The position numbers and the translations under genes are program-made. Shown in pieces: positions 41,168 to 54,476 of a DNA stretch of 64,000 nucleotides. How positions within the stretch are numbered: position 1 is the first letter of the stretch; each line of letters begins with the position of its first letter. Location: NCBI GenBank assembly GCA_030435675.1, contig CM059625.1, forward strand, positions 16,678,001-16,742,000, given 5' to 3'. The notes beneath the pieces were generated by a model, which saw only the letters and a list, made by a program, of their open reading frames with translations, did not search any database and was not told the origin of the DNA. The stretch comes from Steinernema hermaphroditum (lineage: Eukaryota; Nematoda; Chromadorea; Rhabditida; Steinernematidae).

Positions 41168-42202
41168 GTTTTCATTCCCAAGCCCCTCTTTCTTTCTACT
41201 GCGAAATGTTCGTGTCGAAAATGTAAACATCACAAACGTCTCGAAATAGCCGTTGCCTTGCACTTTTTCGCTATTTTTAAAATCTGCATTTGTCTTTCAA
41301 TGCTTACGCGAACTCTGACGTGCGAATGAAGTTCATGCTCCCAAGAAGAAAAAATGTATTTTCCAACCTACATAGTTATGTTAAAACTTTGAAAATTCAA
41401 ATTTGCGTCATAATTTGTTCTCTACGGGATTGCGTCAAATATGGAGCGAAGCTGAGAAGCCATTTAGTTCGAGACACCCCTGTGGCACAAGTACACTCGT
41501 GGGACGTACTCATTCTGTGGTAATCTTGTATGGTTCGCACTTCATGTGCAGTTCGAAGCTAATTATTTCAGCTAGGTTGCACAAAATGATTAATAAGACT
41601 ATGGGCACGAACGCCAAAGAACAGACATATTCATATTAAACCGCATCGCCACTGAACGTTTCCACAGTTCCGATAGAGGGAACACAACGGATGGGCTACA
41701 GAAATTGAAATTAAACAATCGCTTAAACTGGTCCTAAGATTAGTGCAAAGTTCCAAAGGGAGCTTGACATTGTTCTTCTTGCTAGCTATGTAGCACCCTA
41801 GCCTTACCTGAGCGACCGTCAGCATGCTACATTGTAGGGACTATACGGTTTCTAGCAACAGCCTCAAAACTTATTATATAAGGAAGCTACTTCTGTTTGC
41901 GTTCATACTGTAATCGATTTGGCAAATAGTAATCCAACCCTATTGCCGTCTTCATTTTTTGGCTATTTTCATGTACTATTCATAGAGTAGACAAGAACCA
42001 GATACTGACACTTATAGTAGCTTGTCATTGTTTTCGGTTTTGAGACTCATGCTGGTTGTATCCATAGTAATTTTGTTGAACGTATCTTTGGACCGTATAC
42101 CATTCTTAGTATTACAATCATCATTGTGCTGCAGGTGGTCCAAGCCCGATCGCCACCCATTTTCTTAGATGCGAAATCGACGCGCGACAGGGCGGAGCCT
42201 CG

Positions 42203-42255
42203 CCGCCCCGCCCCCTTTTAATAGCCGAGTACGGGCAGTTCACCATTTTATAAAA
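42203..42255 (+). promoter_or_regulatory. GC-box and TATA-like pair without an obvious gene
   Basis: CCGCCCCGCCCCC (42203-42215) resembles an Sp1/KLF-type GC-box, and TATAAAA (42249-42255) lies 34 bp downstream in a CpG-rich 400-bp segment. No convincing ORF or structured RNA was found downstream, so a promoter is only a suggestion. Confidence 0.25.
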
Positions 42256-42847
42256 TAATTATCGCGCCTCTTGGCGTCCCTATCTGTACATCGTCGTTCG
42301 TCATCGTCCGGATGGTAGTCCGGTTATGTAGTTTTCGCGCTGTAGCATGCTTTAATGCATTTCCGCTTCTTGGCTTGGCTGACTAACTTCCACAGTGGCG
42401 CGAACGCACGCTTTAATGCTGTTTACGTTGATTAATCGCATTAACACATCGGACATGGAGTAAGCGCGTCTGGAAATCAGCTTCCCGGCGTAAACAGTGA
42501 CTAACGTGGCATGGCAATTTAGCGCTTTTCCGGTGCCCAACGCAAAGAGTGAGGCTCATTGCCGATGATTAATTCGTGACGGCGAAGGTCGTACCTTCAT
42601 GGGCGCTTTCACTTTCGTGCTGTAAGACTACTGTGGTCTACTGTAATATTATTGCTGAGAGCGGCCCTATCACTTTTTATACATCTTGGTGAGCCAGGTA
42701 CTGTCTGGTGCCATATATGAGTAGTGCTTGTAGGGAATACATTGATCCCTACAACTCTCATTTCACAAGTTGTTATTTTTGTGCCCAATGAAAAAACAAT
42801 TGCAGAGCACAGATCCGAAATTTGCTGAGACCTGAACAGGAACACTA

Positions 42848-42913
42848 GAGGTACGGGAGCTTGAACCCCGGGCTTCTTAGATGCACAACGAGCGCTCTGC
42901 AACTGATCTGTAC
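42848..42913 (-). pseudogene. tRNA-Ala (TGC) pseudogene
   Basis: Read on the minus strand, the 3' half matches the tRNA-Ala above: T-arm CGGGG-TTCAAGC-TCCCG then TACCTC. A D-arm remnant (GATCAGTTGCAGAGCG) and an anticodon loop TGTGCAT (TGC, Ala) are also present. The anticodon stem CTCGT/CTAAG no longer pairs and the 5' acceptor strand does not match the 3' strand. It is a decayed tRNA-Ala copy or tRNA-derived repeat, about 1.7 kb from the intact gene and in inverted orientation. Confidence 0.65.
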
Positions 42914-45900
42914 TCTTCTTCTTTTGAGCGATGGACTACATCACAAATGACTCATATTGCTCTCTTCTTGACGTTTATGTAAGGGCATGGATAGTAATGA
43001 GATGCGTCTTTCTGAGTAGAACCCAGTCACTCTTTTCCGTTGTCGATGGATATTTTTGGTTTCTCTAGTCACTATTCTCTCGACCCGGTGCTCATTTTAC
43101 TGGCTTTGTTGCTGGTGAGGTAGCTCACTATACTTATGTGTTTCTTTTTTTAATCTGGATTGTATAAAACATTAATTTTTCAAAGCGAGGTAGACAGTCG
43201 CTCTCCAGTCACAAAGATTTCTTGTATTCATACAATTTTGGCGATGAGTCAACTAATGTTTAAGTATTGTTCCAGTTACATACGTCGTGTACGGAAAGCC
43301 TTATATGTACGGAAAGCTCACAAGAATTCATCAAGCGTTCGTGCGTGTGCGATCTTCCGAGCGCACGGGGCACAAAATGAAGACCCTGAGAGGAAGCGAA
43401 TTCTGCGCATAAATCACATACAGTTGCGGTCCCTGCGCTTTACTTCTTGGGATTATAGGTCTTGCTCTTGTTTCTATACACGTTTTGAGTTATTTTTATC
43501 CTCTTTTTACAGAACATTGTTTCCACCCGAAGGGCCGTGATGCCTCCATCGTACAATCAGTGTTTTATATCGTAGGAAGCCCTGTGGTTTTTTAGGGCTG
43601 CTCAGCCCTTAGCGCCCAAAAAGGCACACGATCTAACTCCGTTTGCATGAATGAAACCCGGCATTTAAACCGGAGGGTTTTTTGTTCTCCGTTTTCTAAT
43701 ACTTTACTGCAAACGCGCAGATTTTTGACTTAGAATCCGTCAATCCAAAGATCTTCCACAAAACAGAATTTGTAACAGCACAAAATTGTTTGCTTCTAAT
43801 ATATGTATCCATGTTTTGTGACAATAACAATGATATCAGCAGCGGCTTCACAACTATTTGTTTTCATTTTCGTTCTGTTTTCCTCACTAATTATATGCAC
43901 ACATATCTAATACAAGCAAATCACGAAAACATCAGTGTTTGTCTTCTTGGAGATGTTGTTTTTTCCGTCGAGAGGAAAGCACAATTTGTAGTGCGGCCAA
44001 GTGCTTTGGTCCTTTGGAAGAGTGCCCACACCATATGACATCACATTAGCTGGCGTTAATTACGGTCATTGTGGGAAGCGGATCGGCGCCGACAGCACGC
44101 CTTCCTGCATTGGCGGATGGCCACCGCCGTCATTGTTGTAAAGCGTTTTTGACGAGAATGCGGTTGTCCCGAAAAGGTTATTGGAAAGCTAATTTATTGA
44201 ACAGATCGAAAACTTTATTTATCGCCCGTATTATCGCGATAAGAATAGATAGTGGCCGCGTGCGCCGCCATTAAACGCTGACGAGGTAACGTTAAAAAAT
44301 TGAAAGTTTTTATTATAATATAAAGTTTTGGACGGCCTATTGCATCAGCTGAAAGGACATCAATTCTTGTTTACGCGTTTAAAAGCGTCCCCGATGGGTT
44401 TCGGCGCCTAGTGCATTCAGGCCTCAAGCTCAGGACATTGTTGTAATCTTGTAAGACAGACGTTGTAATCTGTCGAACGTCAAAAGGTTTCCCTGTTCTG
44501 AAATCACAAAATTTTTGTGATGCGCAAATGCCAGCGCCGTTTAATCACAACAGAAGTGGGCTTATTTATACCAGTCAGCCTGTCTGCGATTGCTTTTCAA
44601 ATGTCGACGTTGGGGTTCGAATGTCACTCACTTTTTCCGACGCAATTTTTACACATGTCTGTTTGGTGGTTCCCTTTTTGCAATATTTAAAATGATCTTT
44701 CGACGGGGAGACTAAACCTTGCGATAATTTTGGGACACGGTCCTTAATATCCAGTCAGCTCTGCCGAAGAATGCAGTTTAACCGAGTCGAGGCATACTTG
44801 AAAACTCGCTTGAAAGTTACGTAATTTCTGCGATTTTTTCAGAGGTGTCTGGAAATTTTATCGGACAAGGATCTGACCAACTGTGTCTATGACGCTATTG
44901 AACGAAATTTCAAGACATGAAGTGCTTATGTAATGTTGAGAAGTTCTGAGGGCCTTGAGGAAGAACTTTAGGCGTTCTCGACTATCTCCCAAGTGCAGGA
45001 AGTGAGTCTCTCGCGAGCTCGTAATCGGCTTTCATGTATCCGATCCTCTCGAAACAGATTCTTATTCCTTTTTGAGTGCTTTATCCCACTTTTCGGAAGG
45101 TTTAAGAGTCGCCCCAGTCGCAACTTCTTTTCCCACTCACCATTCTTAACCGCTTACTCTAAAGAAGATCTTTGCGTATTACTACTCTAAATCGTGCGCT
45201 TTGAGTTACTGTTATGTTGTGTTATAACGCTCACTTTTCGGCTTACGTTTCCAGCAACCCAAACAAGGACTAATGTCGGTATAGCAATGTGTTGTTGAAC
45301 TTCTCATTTCACATGACCTTATACCTATTTTGCAAGCTGTGTGAAATTTTGTTTTGCTCATAAGTGCCCTTTTCCTAAAGTGTCGAAGTTAGAACGATTA
45401 ATAGCAAATTTCTTTTGCGACCTTTTTCTGATCTAGTTTTACCACACCCATATTCACGTCATTATTCAGATTTTAAGCGCGTTTCCCGTAAGTACTTACT
45501 CTTTTCCGAAGCGCGACCCTATGAGCTGCATGTCGTCATTTGAAGTACAGCTCAGCTAGCCCGCCCGTCTCAATGACGTAATGTGCAATTTATGAAATTG
45601 ACTTTCTCCTGTTCTTTTAATTGCTTCCCTGATGCCCGATTATCCGCCCTTAAAAACTTTATCGCTTTATGTGCGGTTATGTGTTTTCTCGAAGAGACAG
45701 CCCATTTGCTCTGTGGCCCGGCGGCAATCCTGGTTCATCCTCCTTCTTCCATGAAGTGATGGAGTCGCGATTTTTTTGTGAAAGATGATAGGCGATTAGC
45801 AGAGGTATGTAAAAGCTTCATTTGAGGCCTTGCTATACAAACCGATCACAAAATATGTTCTTTCTTGATTCAGATCGTCATTGAAATTGTAATTTTTCTT

Positions 45901-46189
45901 TTGTGGTTACATTTCTGACCCAAATCATTTCGATTTTTAATGGATTTTGAATGGGCATTCCAGATAGCGATCACTCGCATGACGTTCAGAAGAAGACAAA
46001 CGCTTACTTTGCGGGTAAGAGTTCTGGTTGCACAACACCTTTGTATCACAATCAAATAAAGGTGTTCTTTGAGACAAAAAAAAAACGATTCGACGTTCGC
46101 AAAGGTTCTCCGCTTGACAAGCAACCATTTGGCACACTCTTCCTTGTTCGTTCCATAAGCCCGTTCCGAGTGGAGTAGTGCCGCCGAAT

Positions 46190-46900
46190 AGGGAACAATC
46201 TAGTGGACCGCCGGCGCCACCAACATTTAATCACTCTTTTTGTCGGCCTTTGTAGTTCGCCTTTTCCGTCGTCGTCTCCCTTGTCTGGACGCTTTTGCGA
46301 ATGCAAATGCGAGCACATGCCGCCCGTGTATGTGTTCGCTCGGTCTGGCTCGCTACTTGCCGTCATCTTGTTCTTGTCTTCAAGAACCCAATGAGTCAGT
46401 CCGTTCCTGTCTCCCCGGTCTTTAATCCCACCGCACCTAGCAGTCACACTGATCAAGCGGACAGTCGTGATCCGCGTGTGTTGTGGACGCGAAATGTCCG
46501 TTGGAGGTTCGGCTACGTCAACTTGTCAACTCCATCTTCGCCTCAATTCGGCCGTTCTGTTGTCGCCACCGACTTTTCAACTTCTTTCCTCCACTTTTTC
46601 TTTCCGCGAACGTCGCACTTTTGCGACGACGACGACGACGACGCCGCTACTTTTCAATCTTCCGAGAGCGGCGCGCTTGTTTGCATGGCCGTTTGCCGCC
46701 GCCTTTGTTCAGGAACGGCGCCGGCGTAGTAATTTCTTTATTAGCGAGATATGGCAAAAATGTAAGCGGAGTTTATGCATCGCTTGCTTTTCCGCAAAGC
46801 CCCCCCATTTGTGCGGATTGCGGCTGTGTGCGGGGGAATGTCGCCGTGACGCGTGCGTTTACGGTACTATATTGTCGCCGGCGACAACAAATTTCCGTGT
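46190..46900. promoter_or_regulatory. CpG-rich block with (CGA)n run
   Basis: A GC/CpG-rich block with three overlapping plus-strand frames. One, from the ATG at about 46391 (MSQSVPVSPVFNPTAP), could be a first exon, but no downstream exon with compatible phase was found. A CGA triplet run (six units, 46624-46643) sits inside. It most resembles the block upstream of Raf. Confidence 0.3.
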
Positions 46901-48635
46901 GTTATGGCAACGTTTCCGTTGAGGACACGTGTGCACTTTCTAATGCACTTTGGTTGATGTCTTTGCTTAAGAGAGTGTTGCACGGAAAGTGCAACACCTT
47001 CCTAAGTAAACAATAGCGGCAATGCAAAGGAGAAACTAGTGCCTAGATCAGGTAAATGTAAAATATGAAACTAGCTGAGACATATGTACATGTGAGAGAT
47101 GTATCGAACTATAATAGCTCAGATCTGGTTATGTCTCGGTTTGTGCCGGTTTACTGTGTCCGCATTTTTGCGTTCTTTGTCTAAAGTATCTCGTACCTCG
47201 CTCTTTACAAAGTTATAACATATAGATCAATGGATTTTTAATGAACACGTTCAAAACTGCTGTCGATCTCATGAATACAGGTAGTGTGTTTAAATAGTGC
47301 ACTATCACAACTTAATGAATGTGATATGACACAATCGAGTTCCTTCTTTCCTTCTTTAGCCCTTATTACATTAGAAGGGGCCGCAAGGCGGTCAATTAGA
47401 TCTTATGATTAATAACAGTTAAACGTAATAAGGACAGAAGTTTTATACGCTGGCAAGGAAAGTAGAACTTGTCATACTTGTAAGCTGCCTGGGATATGCG
47501 AGCGTCCATCAAAAAAGTATATCTTTTGCACTGTTTTTATCTCTCTTTAGATCATCATAGGAATGGTGGAAAGAAAGAATCAAAACTCACAAATACGACT
47601 CTCGAAAAGCGCTAATTATAACACAAACTATATTGTTTTTTATTTACATGCTAAACACACAGTTTCCCACGGTACTCACGGTCTTCGGTGCGTTTCCACA
47701 AACGGAAACATGATGGCAAAAAACATCAATAAGGTTAAAAATATCCCTCGGGGCAATATATAGCACGTCTTAGCGGATTTTCTATTTTCGCATCGGAGGA
47801 GGATGTATAGTAGTAGCCAGACTAAGATATCGTCGAGCGCGTTTCTTCGTAGGTCTCAGTATATATCTAACCTAATATTTGAACATGCACATGTAGAAGG
47901 TCTTGACACCTTGACTTGTTTCTTGGTTTGGATGATCGATCTTGACTGATATGTTTCAGTTTGGAAATTGTCGAAAACGGGAAAACAACTTTACACACTT
48001 TACATATACCGCTCATTCGTAATGCATAAAGTTCTAATCTTTGCCCAGTCCAGGTGTATCATTGTCGAAAACAAACTATTCCGTTATGTATTCCAATCAT
48101 GTATGAACACCTTTTTCGTCTACCCATTTTCCGAAAACCTCTTTTTTTTCTGGGTTAAGAATGCTCACATTACTATTTCAAATGGGCAGCCATCGGCCAG
48201 AAAGTGCAAATATCTAGCAAGCCCTTTAGTAACTTCCTCGCTGCCAGCCATCAGAGGGTAAAACCCAATTTGTTGGCAATTAATTCATGGCGATGTTGCG
48301 CAAAAGGACATATTTCAAACGGAGACAATTTAAATGATAAGTGGTCGAACAGCCGATAAAAGGAAACTGAAATATGTCACAGTTTTCTTTCTGATTGTTA
48401 GGCAGGCTTGCCTGGGATAGGCGAAATCTACTATTTCATACATTTTAAGGTCTTTTCTGCTTTCTTCAACTTCACAAGACATCAAGTTATTACCCGTTGC
48501 ACTACGCAGATAAGCTGCTGTTCTTTATCCTTGAGAACCACGCGAGACTTGTAGGGAAATTATCGTAACAAGATCGGGAACGGCCAAGGAGCTGTTGTTG
48601 TTTTTGCACAATGCAGCACCCCCACCACTATCGCC
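46901..48635. other. intergenic DNA
   Basis: AT-rich, with only short frames on both strands; nothing recognisable as a gene, RNA or mobile element. Confidence 0.5.
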
Positions 48636-49090
48636 TAATTACCCATCTCGAAACGGATAATTACGCTATTTTGCCTAGAAGTCAAGGGCTAACCTATACT
48701 TTCCCGTAGCGGATCAAGTGGATAAACCATTCTGATTACCGTACTCGGAGCAATGGAAAGCGGGTGAGACTGACTCAATTTATGTCTCTGTCTCCGAATT
48801 AATTGTATCTCCGCTACTGCGCTACATCTAATTACATTTCGAACTTTAGAAGCAATCAACTGTACGTAATATCACTCCTACTCATAAGATGTGTTCACGC
48901 TCGTGCACGGATTACTCACGCTAACGAGGGGTGGTAACCAATTGCGCTGTTGCTAATTTTCAGTGACTAGGGCGTCTTCCCCGCGCTTGTCGCCCCTCGT
49001 CCCATAAATTAATCAGGCACTTTAATTAATTGTTAGAAGGCATTGGTGCGCCGGAGATAACTTAACAAATCGCTCGGTGGTACGTAATTA
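48636..49090. promoter_or_regulatory. cluster of TAATTA motifs
   Basis: Five TAATTA hexamers within 455 bp (48636, 48658, 48829, 49023, 49085) plus further TTAATT words. TAATTA is the core recognised by many homeodomains. It lies just before the CpG-rich block upstream of Raf. A developmental enhancer is a possibility only; part of the density reflects local AT-richness. Confidence 0.25.
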
Positions 49091-49099
49091 GCGCCTTTC

Positions 49100-50685
49100 G
49101 GTCATGCCTAAGCGAACGATATGCGATGGTCCCGTGCCGACTGTTTCCTCCTCCTTTTTTTCGGCGCTTACAGCAGCCAAGGTCAGAGCACAACGTTGGC
49201 TGCGGGTGATGGTCGCGGTCGGTCGCAGCTGGTGGCACAGAGAAGAGCTGTTGATCGCCGGCGGGAGTTCTTCTTTTCAAGCGCGTGTGGTCGCGTTTTG
49301 TTTTCCGCCGCTATGTTGCCGCCGCTTCTTCAGCGCTGCTGCTGCTGCAAGCTAATAGTCGCTGCCTCTGCATCGCACCCTATAGTCAACGCGATGTAGG
49401 TCCTAATTTCCGATGAAAAATGCGCAGTTCCCTATTGGGGGGAGGGTGAAGCGAGGAAACGATGGGATTGCAGAGGGAAAGAGACGCATGCACAGTAACA
49501 TGGACACATGGTTGGGAAGAGGAGAAAGCCGAATGACGACAAAGACAAGCGGCGGCGAATACTCAACACGGTGATAAGATAAAGCAGCACAGAAATACGA
49601 CGGCAGCTCCGAATAGGCATCGGCGCTCCTTGTATGGGCGCGTCAGTCGATCGAACGCGGCAAATGTTTGCGCTCGTTTTTGTTCGCTCCTCTCCGTTTT
49701 CTTTTTGATCGCCTTCGTTTTCTTCGTCTTCTTCGTCTCCTCGGGGCCGATGCTGCTCCACCGCGCGCTCAAGGGCGACGACGACGTCGACGACGACAAT
49801 CCACAGGGCGCAAGTAGCAGAGGCACGACCACGACGGCCACCACCGCCACCACCAAAACGCATATACACAAAGAAGCGCGACACTGTCATCATTAGCGCG
49901 CGCGCGTTACTCATCGCCGTCGTCGGCTGGTTGCGGTGGCTCCTCGACGTTGAAGTCGTCTTCGTCGAGAACAGCACACATAGCACACACATAGAATGGG
50001 ATGGAGCGAGAGAGAAAGCAACAATTGAAAAATGCACGAAAGTCGCCTCAGAACTCCTTGTCTCGTTCTTTTCGGCCGCCGCAACGGACACGTCCTTTTC
50101 TTGTATTGTTTGTTGCTTTCGCTCTAGCCACTTCGCCTGTTTTGTGGATGTGCATGTTGTCGTGTGTCTGTGTTGTCGTGATCGACGTCGTCGCTCTTTC
50201 GCTTGTTCTCACGCTGCGGTAGGGCAACAGAACGGGCATCATGACGCCGCTGCTGGCGAAGAGAGGACGCCGCCGATGACGGCGACGACTGTGACGACGA
50301 TGATGATAGCGCGATGAGGCCGATGATGAGAGGAGAGATATTGAAAAGACGATGATCTACGCGATTTCTATCACTCCGATCAGCATCGGTTGGCGCTTAC
50401 TGTTAGCCGTCGGGGCCAGTCGCGCCCGAAGGCCCATTCCTGCACGTTTACTTAAACTGATCGGATCAATCGGTTGCTGATCACACTGGGGGGCGCCGCT
50501 TGGTTCTTCTCATGCACGGGACGAGAGCGAGAAAGACTTTGTCGTTTGCCCAAAAATTTGCATTTTCACTGTTTCAGAAGAGTGAGAGAGGAACAGTGAG
50601 AGACGGGAGGAGGTCATGAATTCATGTCGAAGCTATTAAGAAGACAAACGACGATCGACGAACGACGCGAAGCCGCGCGGTGGAG
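49100..50685 (+). promoter_or_regulatory. CpG-rich 5' region of the Raf gene
   Basis: A block rich in CGA, GTC and GAC triplets ending at the Raf start codon. Long frames on both strands (up to 219 codons at 49432-50091 -) are low-complexity consequences of composition. It probably contains the promoter and 5' UTR of Raf. The 100 bp before the ATG are purine-rich (GAGAGAGGAACAGTGAGAG). Confidence 0.45.
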
Positions 50686-53600
50686 ATGAACGCCAGTAAC
50701 GGCGACGCCGTGAATTCGTTCATTGTGCTGAACCTGCCCTTCAACCAGCATTCGACCATCGAAGTGCGTCCGGGAGTGCTCGCCCGCGATGCGATCAGCC
50801 GAATCCTCGAGAAACGCAAGATCACGCCGCAGATGTGCAAGGTTCGCGATGGGCCCAAGCAGACCGATCACCAGATCGACCTGGCGATGGACCTCGAATC
50901 GTTGGCTCGCATCTTAAAACGCAAAGAGCTATGGGTGCAGTGCGACTTCATGGACGTGCTGATCAGGATCGATCACAAGATGTCGAAGTGCTCCTTCTTG
51001 AAAATGACCAAATGCGACGTGTGTCGGAAACGCGTCTTCTGGGTATTTCAAGGGGTACGTTATGCTCATGCAAATAATGTTCTTTTTCTCAGGGCTATCG
51101 TTGCGAACTGTGCCTTTTCAAGTTCCACGAGAAGTGTTCGTCCAAAGTGCCAACCTACTGCGACCTCATGAACCAAATTCCCTATAATCAGGAAATCGCC
51201 AATCGCCTCAAGGATGTCATGGGCAAGATCGGTGGACCGAACGTCGAAATCGCTAAGGATATTCTTGAAAGTCTCCAAACGGTCGCTCCACAACAGTCAC
51301 CATCAGGTAAATATCATGATTAAGCTTTTGATCATACTGATTGAGAGTGTCTTCCGTTTTTGCTGCTCACTTTTCACACGAATTTGATCTGAGAATACGG
51401 TGATCCGCACTGATCGACATATTATTTTCTGTTTTATCGATTGACTTTGCACGTGTGGTGAGCAAAATACTCCAGACTTCTAGGCATCAGCTGTCCTGAC
51501 TGACTGAACCTTCGCTTGGTATATTCATGGTCAACTTCCATGAGCAAGCAGTTGTCGGGCTTGTTTTGATGGCATTTACGCAAAACCACAGATATTTTGA
51601 TCAGTGATCTCATGAACGTTGGCCTTGACTATGCTCAAGATCTTCCTAGAGTTAACAACATAGTAAACCAGCCACTGTCTCCCTGAAATTGTGTTATAAT
51701 CGCATGTTTGAGGATTACAGTTCGCACTTTGATCTGCGTCCTAACATCACGATCCAACGATTACGACGATGTTTCAATTTCAGGCTCAAATACACGTATC
51801 AACGATGTTCGGCTGTTGGACTCTACCGATTCGGCGAGCGGTTCGTTTAATCCGTACCCCCGTGACAGATCGTCGTCGGCGCCAAATATCAACGCTATAC
51901 GCGATGATGAGACGTTGGAGGAAGTATGTGTTTCAGAAGTTCGCTTTGTGCTATATACTGCTTTTTCAGCAAGTTCGAAACATCTCGCGACACTGTCACC
52001 CACCTGGCCTACAGTCATCAGGTACGTTTTTCGAAAGCTTGAATCAATCCATCGCCAAAAGCTGTTAGTTAGCATGAATACTGATGGATATAATTAGGCC
52101 CCTGGAGCGTCGCTCTGCGGTAGAGCCGAACTGCATGCGAATTGCATAGTATTTTTCGTGGAAGCTCCACCTTTTTCATCAAATGTTCTTTGTCTTCTGT
52201 ACCTCATCCTTTATAGCATCATCAAGCGGCATAGCCAGCTCGAATATGATCAGCTCGAAGTCTGGCTGGCGCGGTCAAGCCTTCCGACACAAACGGACAA
52301 TAACCGGCGGAAGTACAAGTCCTGGACCAGGACTCTACCCTCCGAACAGCCGGCTACATCCTCATTTTCCAACAGCCTCCTCATCAAACAGCCCTACATC
52401 TACAAGCTCAAGTCCCCCACCTCATGCGGTCTTCGCCACAACCCCCACTCATCTAACGTTGACGCCTCCTCAATCCGCACCTCCAGAAAAGTTGAGTTCG
52501 CAATCGTTCTTCCGCGATCGCATGCGAAGCAAAAGTAAGTATTCGACGTATTGTCATGTATATAAACTGCAGTCTTTATAGGTCCTGGTGATAGTGGTGC
52601 ATTGGCAGTAAATGGAGATCCGGAAGCACCTCCACGAGGGACGTTAGCACCCGACAGCGAGCCTAGGTCAACAATAACGAGAAAGCGCGAAACGCGTCCT
52701 GCCGAAGACTGGGATATTTCGGAGAACTTTACAATATATGGTGATAAAATTGGAAGCGGGTCTTTTGGTACGGTTTTTCAAGGCAACTGGTTTGGTAAGC
52801 GCCACTATCATCGATATCTCATAAATGACCTTTGATGCACTTTAGGCCCAGTTGCCGTCAAAAAGCTCAATGTTGCCGATCCTAGCCCGGCACAGTTGCA
52901 AGCGTTCAAAAGTGAAGTCGCGGTATTAAAGAAGATTCGACACGCAAACGTCTTACTGTTTATGGGTACCATCAAAGAACCGTTCCTTGGCATCGTTACT
53001 CAATGGTGCGAGGGATCCAGTCTGTACAAGCACATTCACATCAACGAGCCAAAAGTAGAATTCAGTATGGCGTCCATCATTGAAATCTCCAAACAAATAG
53101 GACAGGGTATGAACTACTTACATTCGAAGAACATCATTCACAGGTATACCGTAACGGCTGAATATAATCAAAGGTCGTACATTTCAGAGACTTAAAATCA
53201 AATAATATATTTTTGACGGAAGACAACACCGTTAAGATCGGCGATTTCGGTCTAGCTACAGTTAAAAGCCGTTGGAGTGGTACAACTCCAAACCAACAGC
53301 CTACCGGATCCGTTCTCTGGATGGTGAGCGAGCAGCACAAGCATCTTCGTTCCATATTCACATTCATTTAGGCTCCCGAAGTGATTAGGATGAGAGATGC
53401 AACTCCTTTCAGCACCCTTTCCGACGTATATTCATACGGAATCGTGCTGTACGAACTTCTCACCTCGTCCCTTCCCTACGGTCATACGAAAGACAAAGAT
53501 ATGATCTTTTTCATGGTTGGCCGGGGCATGCTGAAGCCGGACATGGGAAAAATCAGATCTGATGCCCCAAAGAAGTTCCACAGTCTTCTCGATCAGTGCA

Positions 53601-53841
53601 TACGATTTAATCGTGAGGAAAGAAAGGAATTCCCACAGGTACAGTACGCCAGACTCGGTTGAAAGTCGAGAACTATGCTATTTAGATTCTCATTGATCTC
53701 GATCGGATTTCTCAGAAGATGCCTAAACTTACAAAGTCTCAAAGTGAACCTCTTCTTTGGTCACGGCGCGGTCGACCTGTTATCCACTACCACGCTGCTT
53801 CACCTAACACACCCAAAATGTCACACAATTTCCTCTATTAG
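50686..53841 (+). CDS. lin-45: Raf serine/threonine kinase (B-Raf/lin-45 type)
   Basis: Ten exons: 50686-51042, 51093-51306, 51784-51923, 51970-52021, 52217-52534, 52582-52794, 52846-53143, 53188-53323, 53372-53638, 53686-53841; 716 aa. Raf is the MAP3K that binds Ras-GTP at the membrane and phosphorylates MEK. The Ras-binding domain is residues 12-86. The C1 domain has all zinc ligands (H97, C110, C113, C123, C126, H131, C134, C142) at exact Raf spacing, which also fixes the first intron. CR2 carries the 14-3-3 site RDRSSSAPN (S222). In the kinase domain: glycine loop GSGSFGTV (418-425), K437 in VAVKK, HRDLKSNN (530-537), DFG (550-552), activation-loop T555 and S558 and APE (577-579). The C-terminal 14-3-3 site is KSQSEP (S685). 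All regulatory sites look intact. Confidence 0.95.
52100..52140 (+). repeat. tRNA-Ala-like D-arm relic in a Raf intron
   Basis: GCTC-TGCGGTA-GAGC (52112-52126) forms a perfect D-arm differing from the tRNA-Ala D-arm only in the loop. It is followed by CTGCATGCG, similar to the tRNA-Ala anticodon region. No T-arm follows, so this is a fragment at most. Confidence 0.35.
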
Positions 53842-54476
53842 CGGTGCTGCCGGTTTCATCACCTTTCTTCCTTACAGTAATGTAACATAGATGTACTTTT
53901 GCTACTGTAGCCCACACTGATTGTTCTTTAGGGATCTAAGGTCGTCTCTTTCCTTCTTGTGTCTTTTTCTCTTTGCGCCATTTGGACATCGGGTCCGCGA
54001 TCACTTTGTACATAACCAAACACATTAGCCTCACCTCGTTGGCAATTTTTTTCTCAATTTGCTCCTGGGTATAGTGACGATTTGTCGGGTCATCCTAAAG
54101 CTCCTGCTTAGATCCTTTCCTCTGTTATATGGTAATCACTGTGATGGTGTCACGGAAGATTTTGTTCGATGCCTTATGAAAGAAAAGTTAGAGTATCGTC
54201 GTTTGTGGGCATTGAAAGTCGTGGAAAAGCGGGTGGAAGTGTGGCTGCAAATAATTCGTAAGTCTGTGGTCATATAAGCGATCTAAACTAATATGTGGTA
54301 ACTAAACGCGCGCTTTAACTGATGCTGGAGGAAATTGGAATCTGGAAATATCATTTCGTTCTCAAAATCGGTGTGCATAGGCCGATCATTGTCAACACTA
54401 CTTTCATCTCTCTGTCAACAAACAAATTGGTGGATAAACTCTTTATCGTATGTAACAAATAATAGTGTGGTTCATG
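53842..54476. other. convergent intergenic region between Raf and STAT
   Basis: 635 bp separate the two stop codons of tail-to-tail genes and must hold both 3' UTRs. No canonical AATAAA was noticed close to the Raf stop. The small frame at 54059-54277 is not convincing. Confidence 0.5.

Larger units (their letters stand above)
41168..46189. other. intergenic DNA
   Basis: No coding exon recognised. It holds the GC-box/TATA pair and the tRNA-Ala pseudogene described separately, and short hairpins near 43560-43690 (AGCCCT/AGGGCT; AACCCGG/CCGGAGGGTT). Confidence 0.5.

Noticed and set aside
44606..44625. B-box-like GGGGTTCGAATG
   Set aside because: No A-box or cloverleaf around it.
46295..47016. 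Three overlapping plus-strand frames of 144-177 codons
   Set aside because: All three frames are open over the same bases, a composition effect; no partner exon found. Kept only as a CpG-rich block.
49432..50091. 219-codon minus-strand frame
   Set aside because: Low-complexity translation of a CGA/GTC-rich block that is better explained as the Raf 5' region.
51043..51054. Alternative Raf exon 1 end at the GT of 51055
   Set aside because: It would insert four residues into the C1 zinc-binding domain; the donor at 51043 gives exact C1 cysteine spacing.
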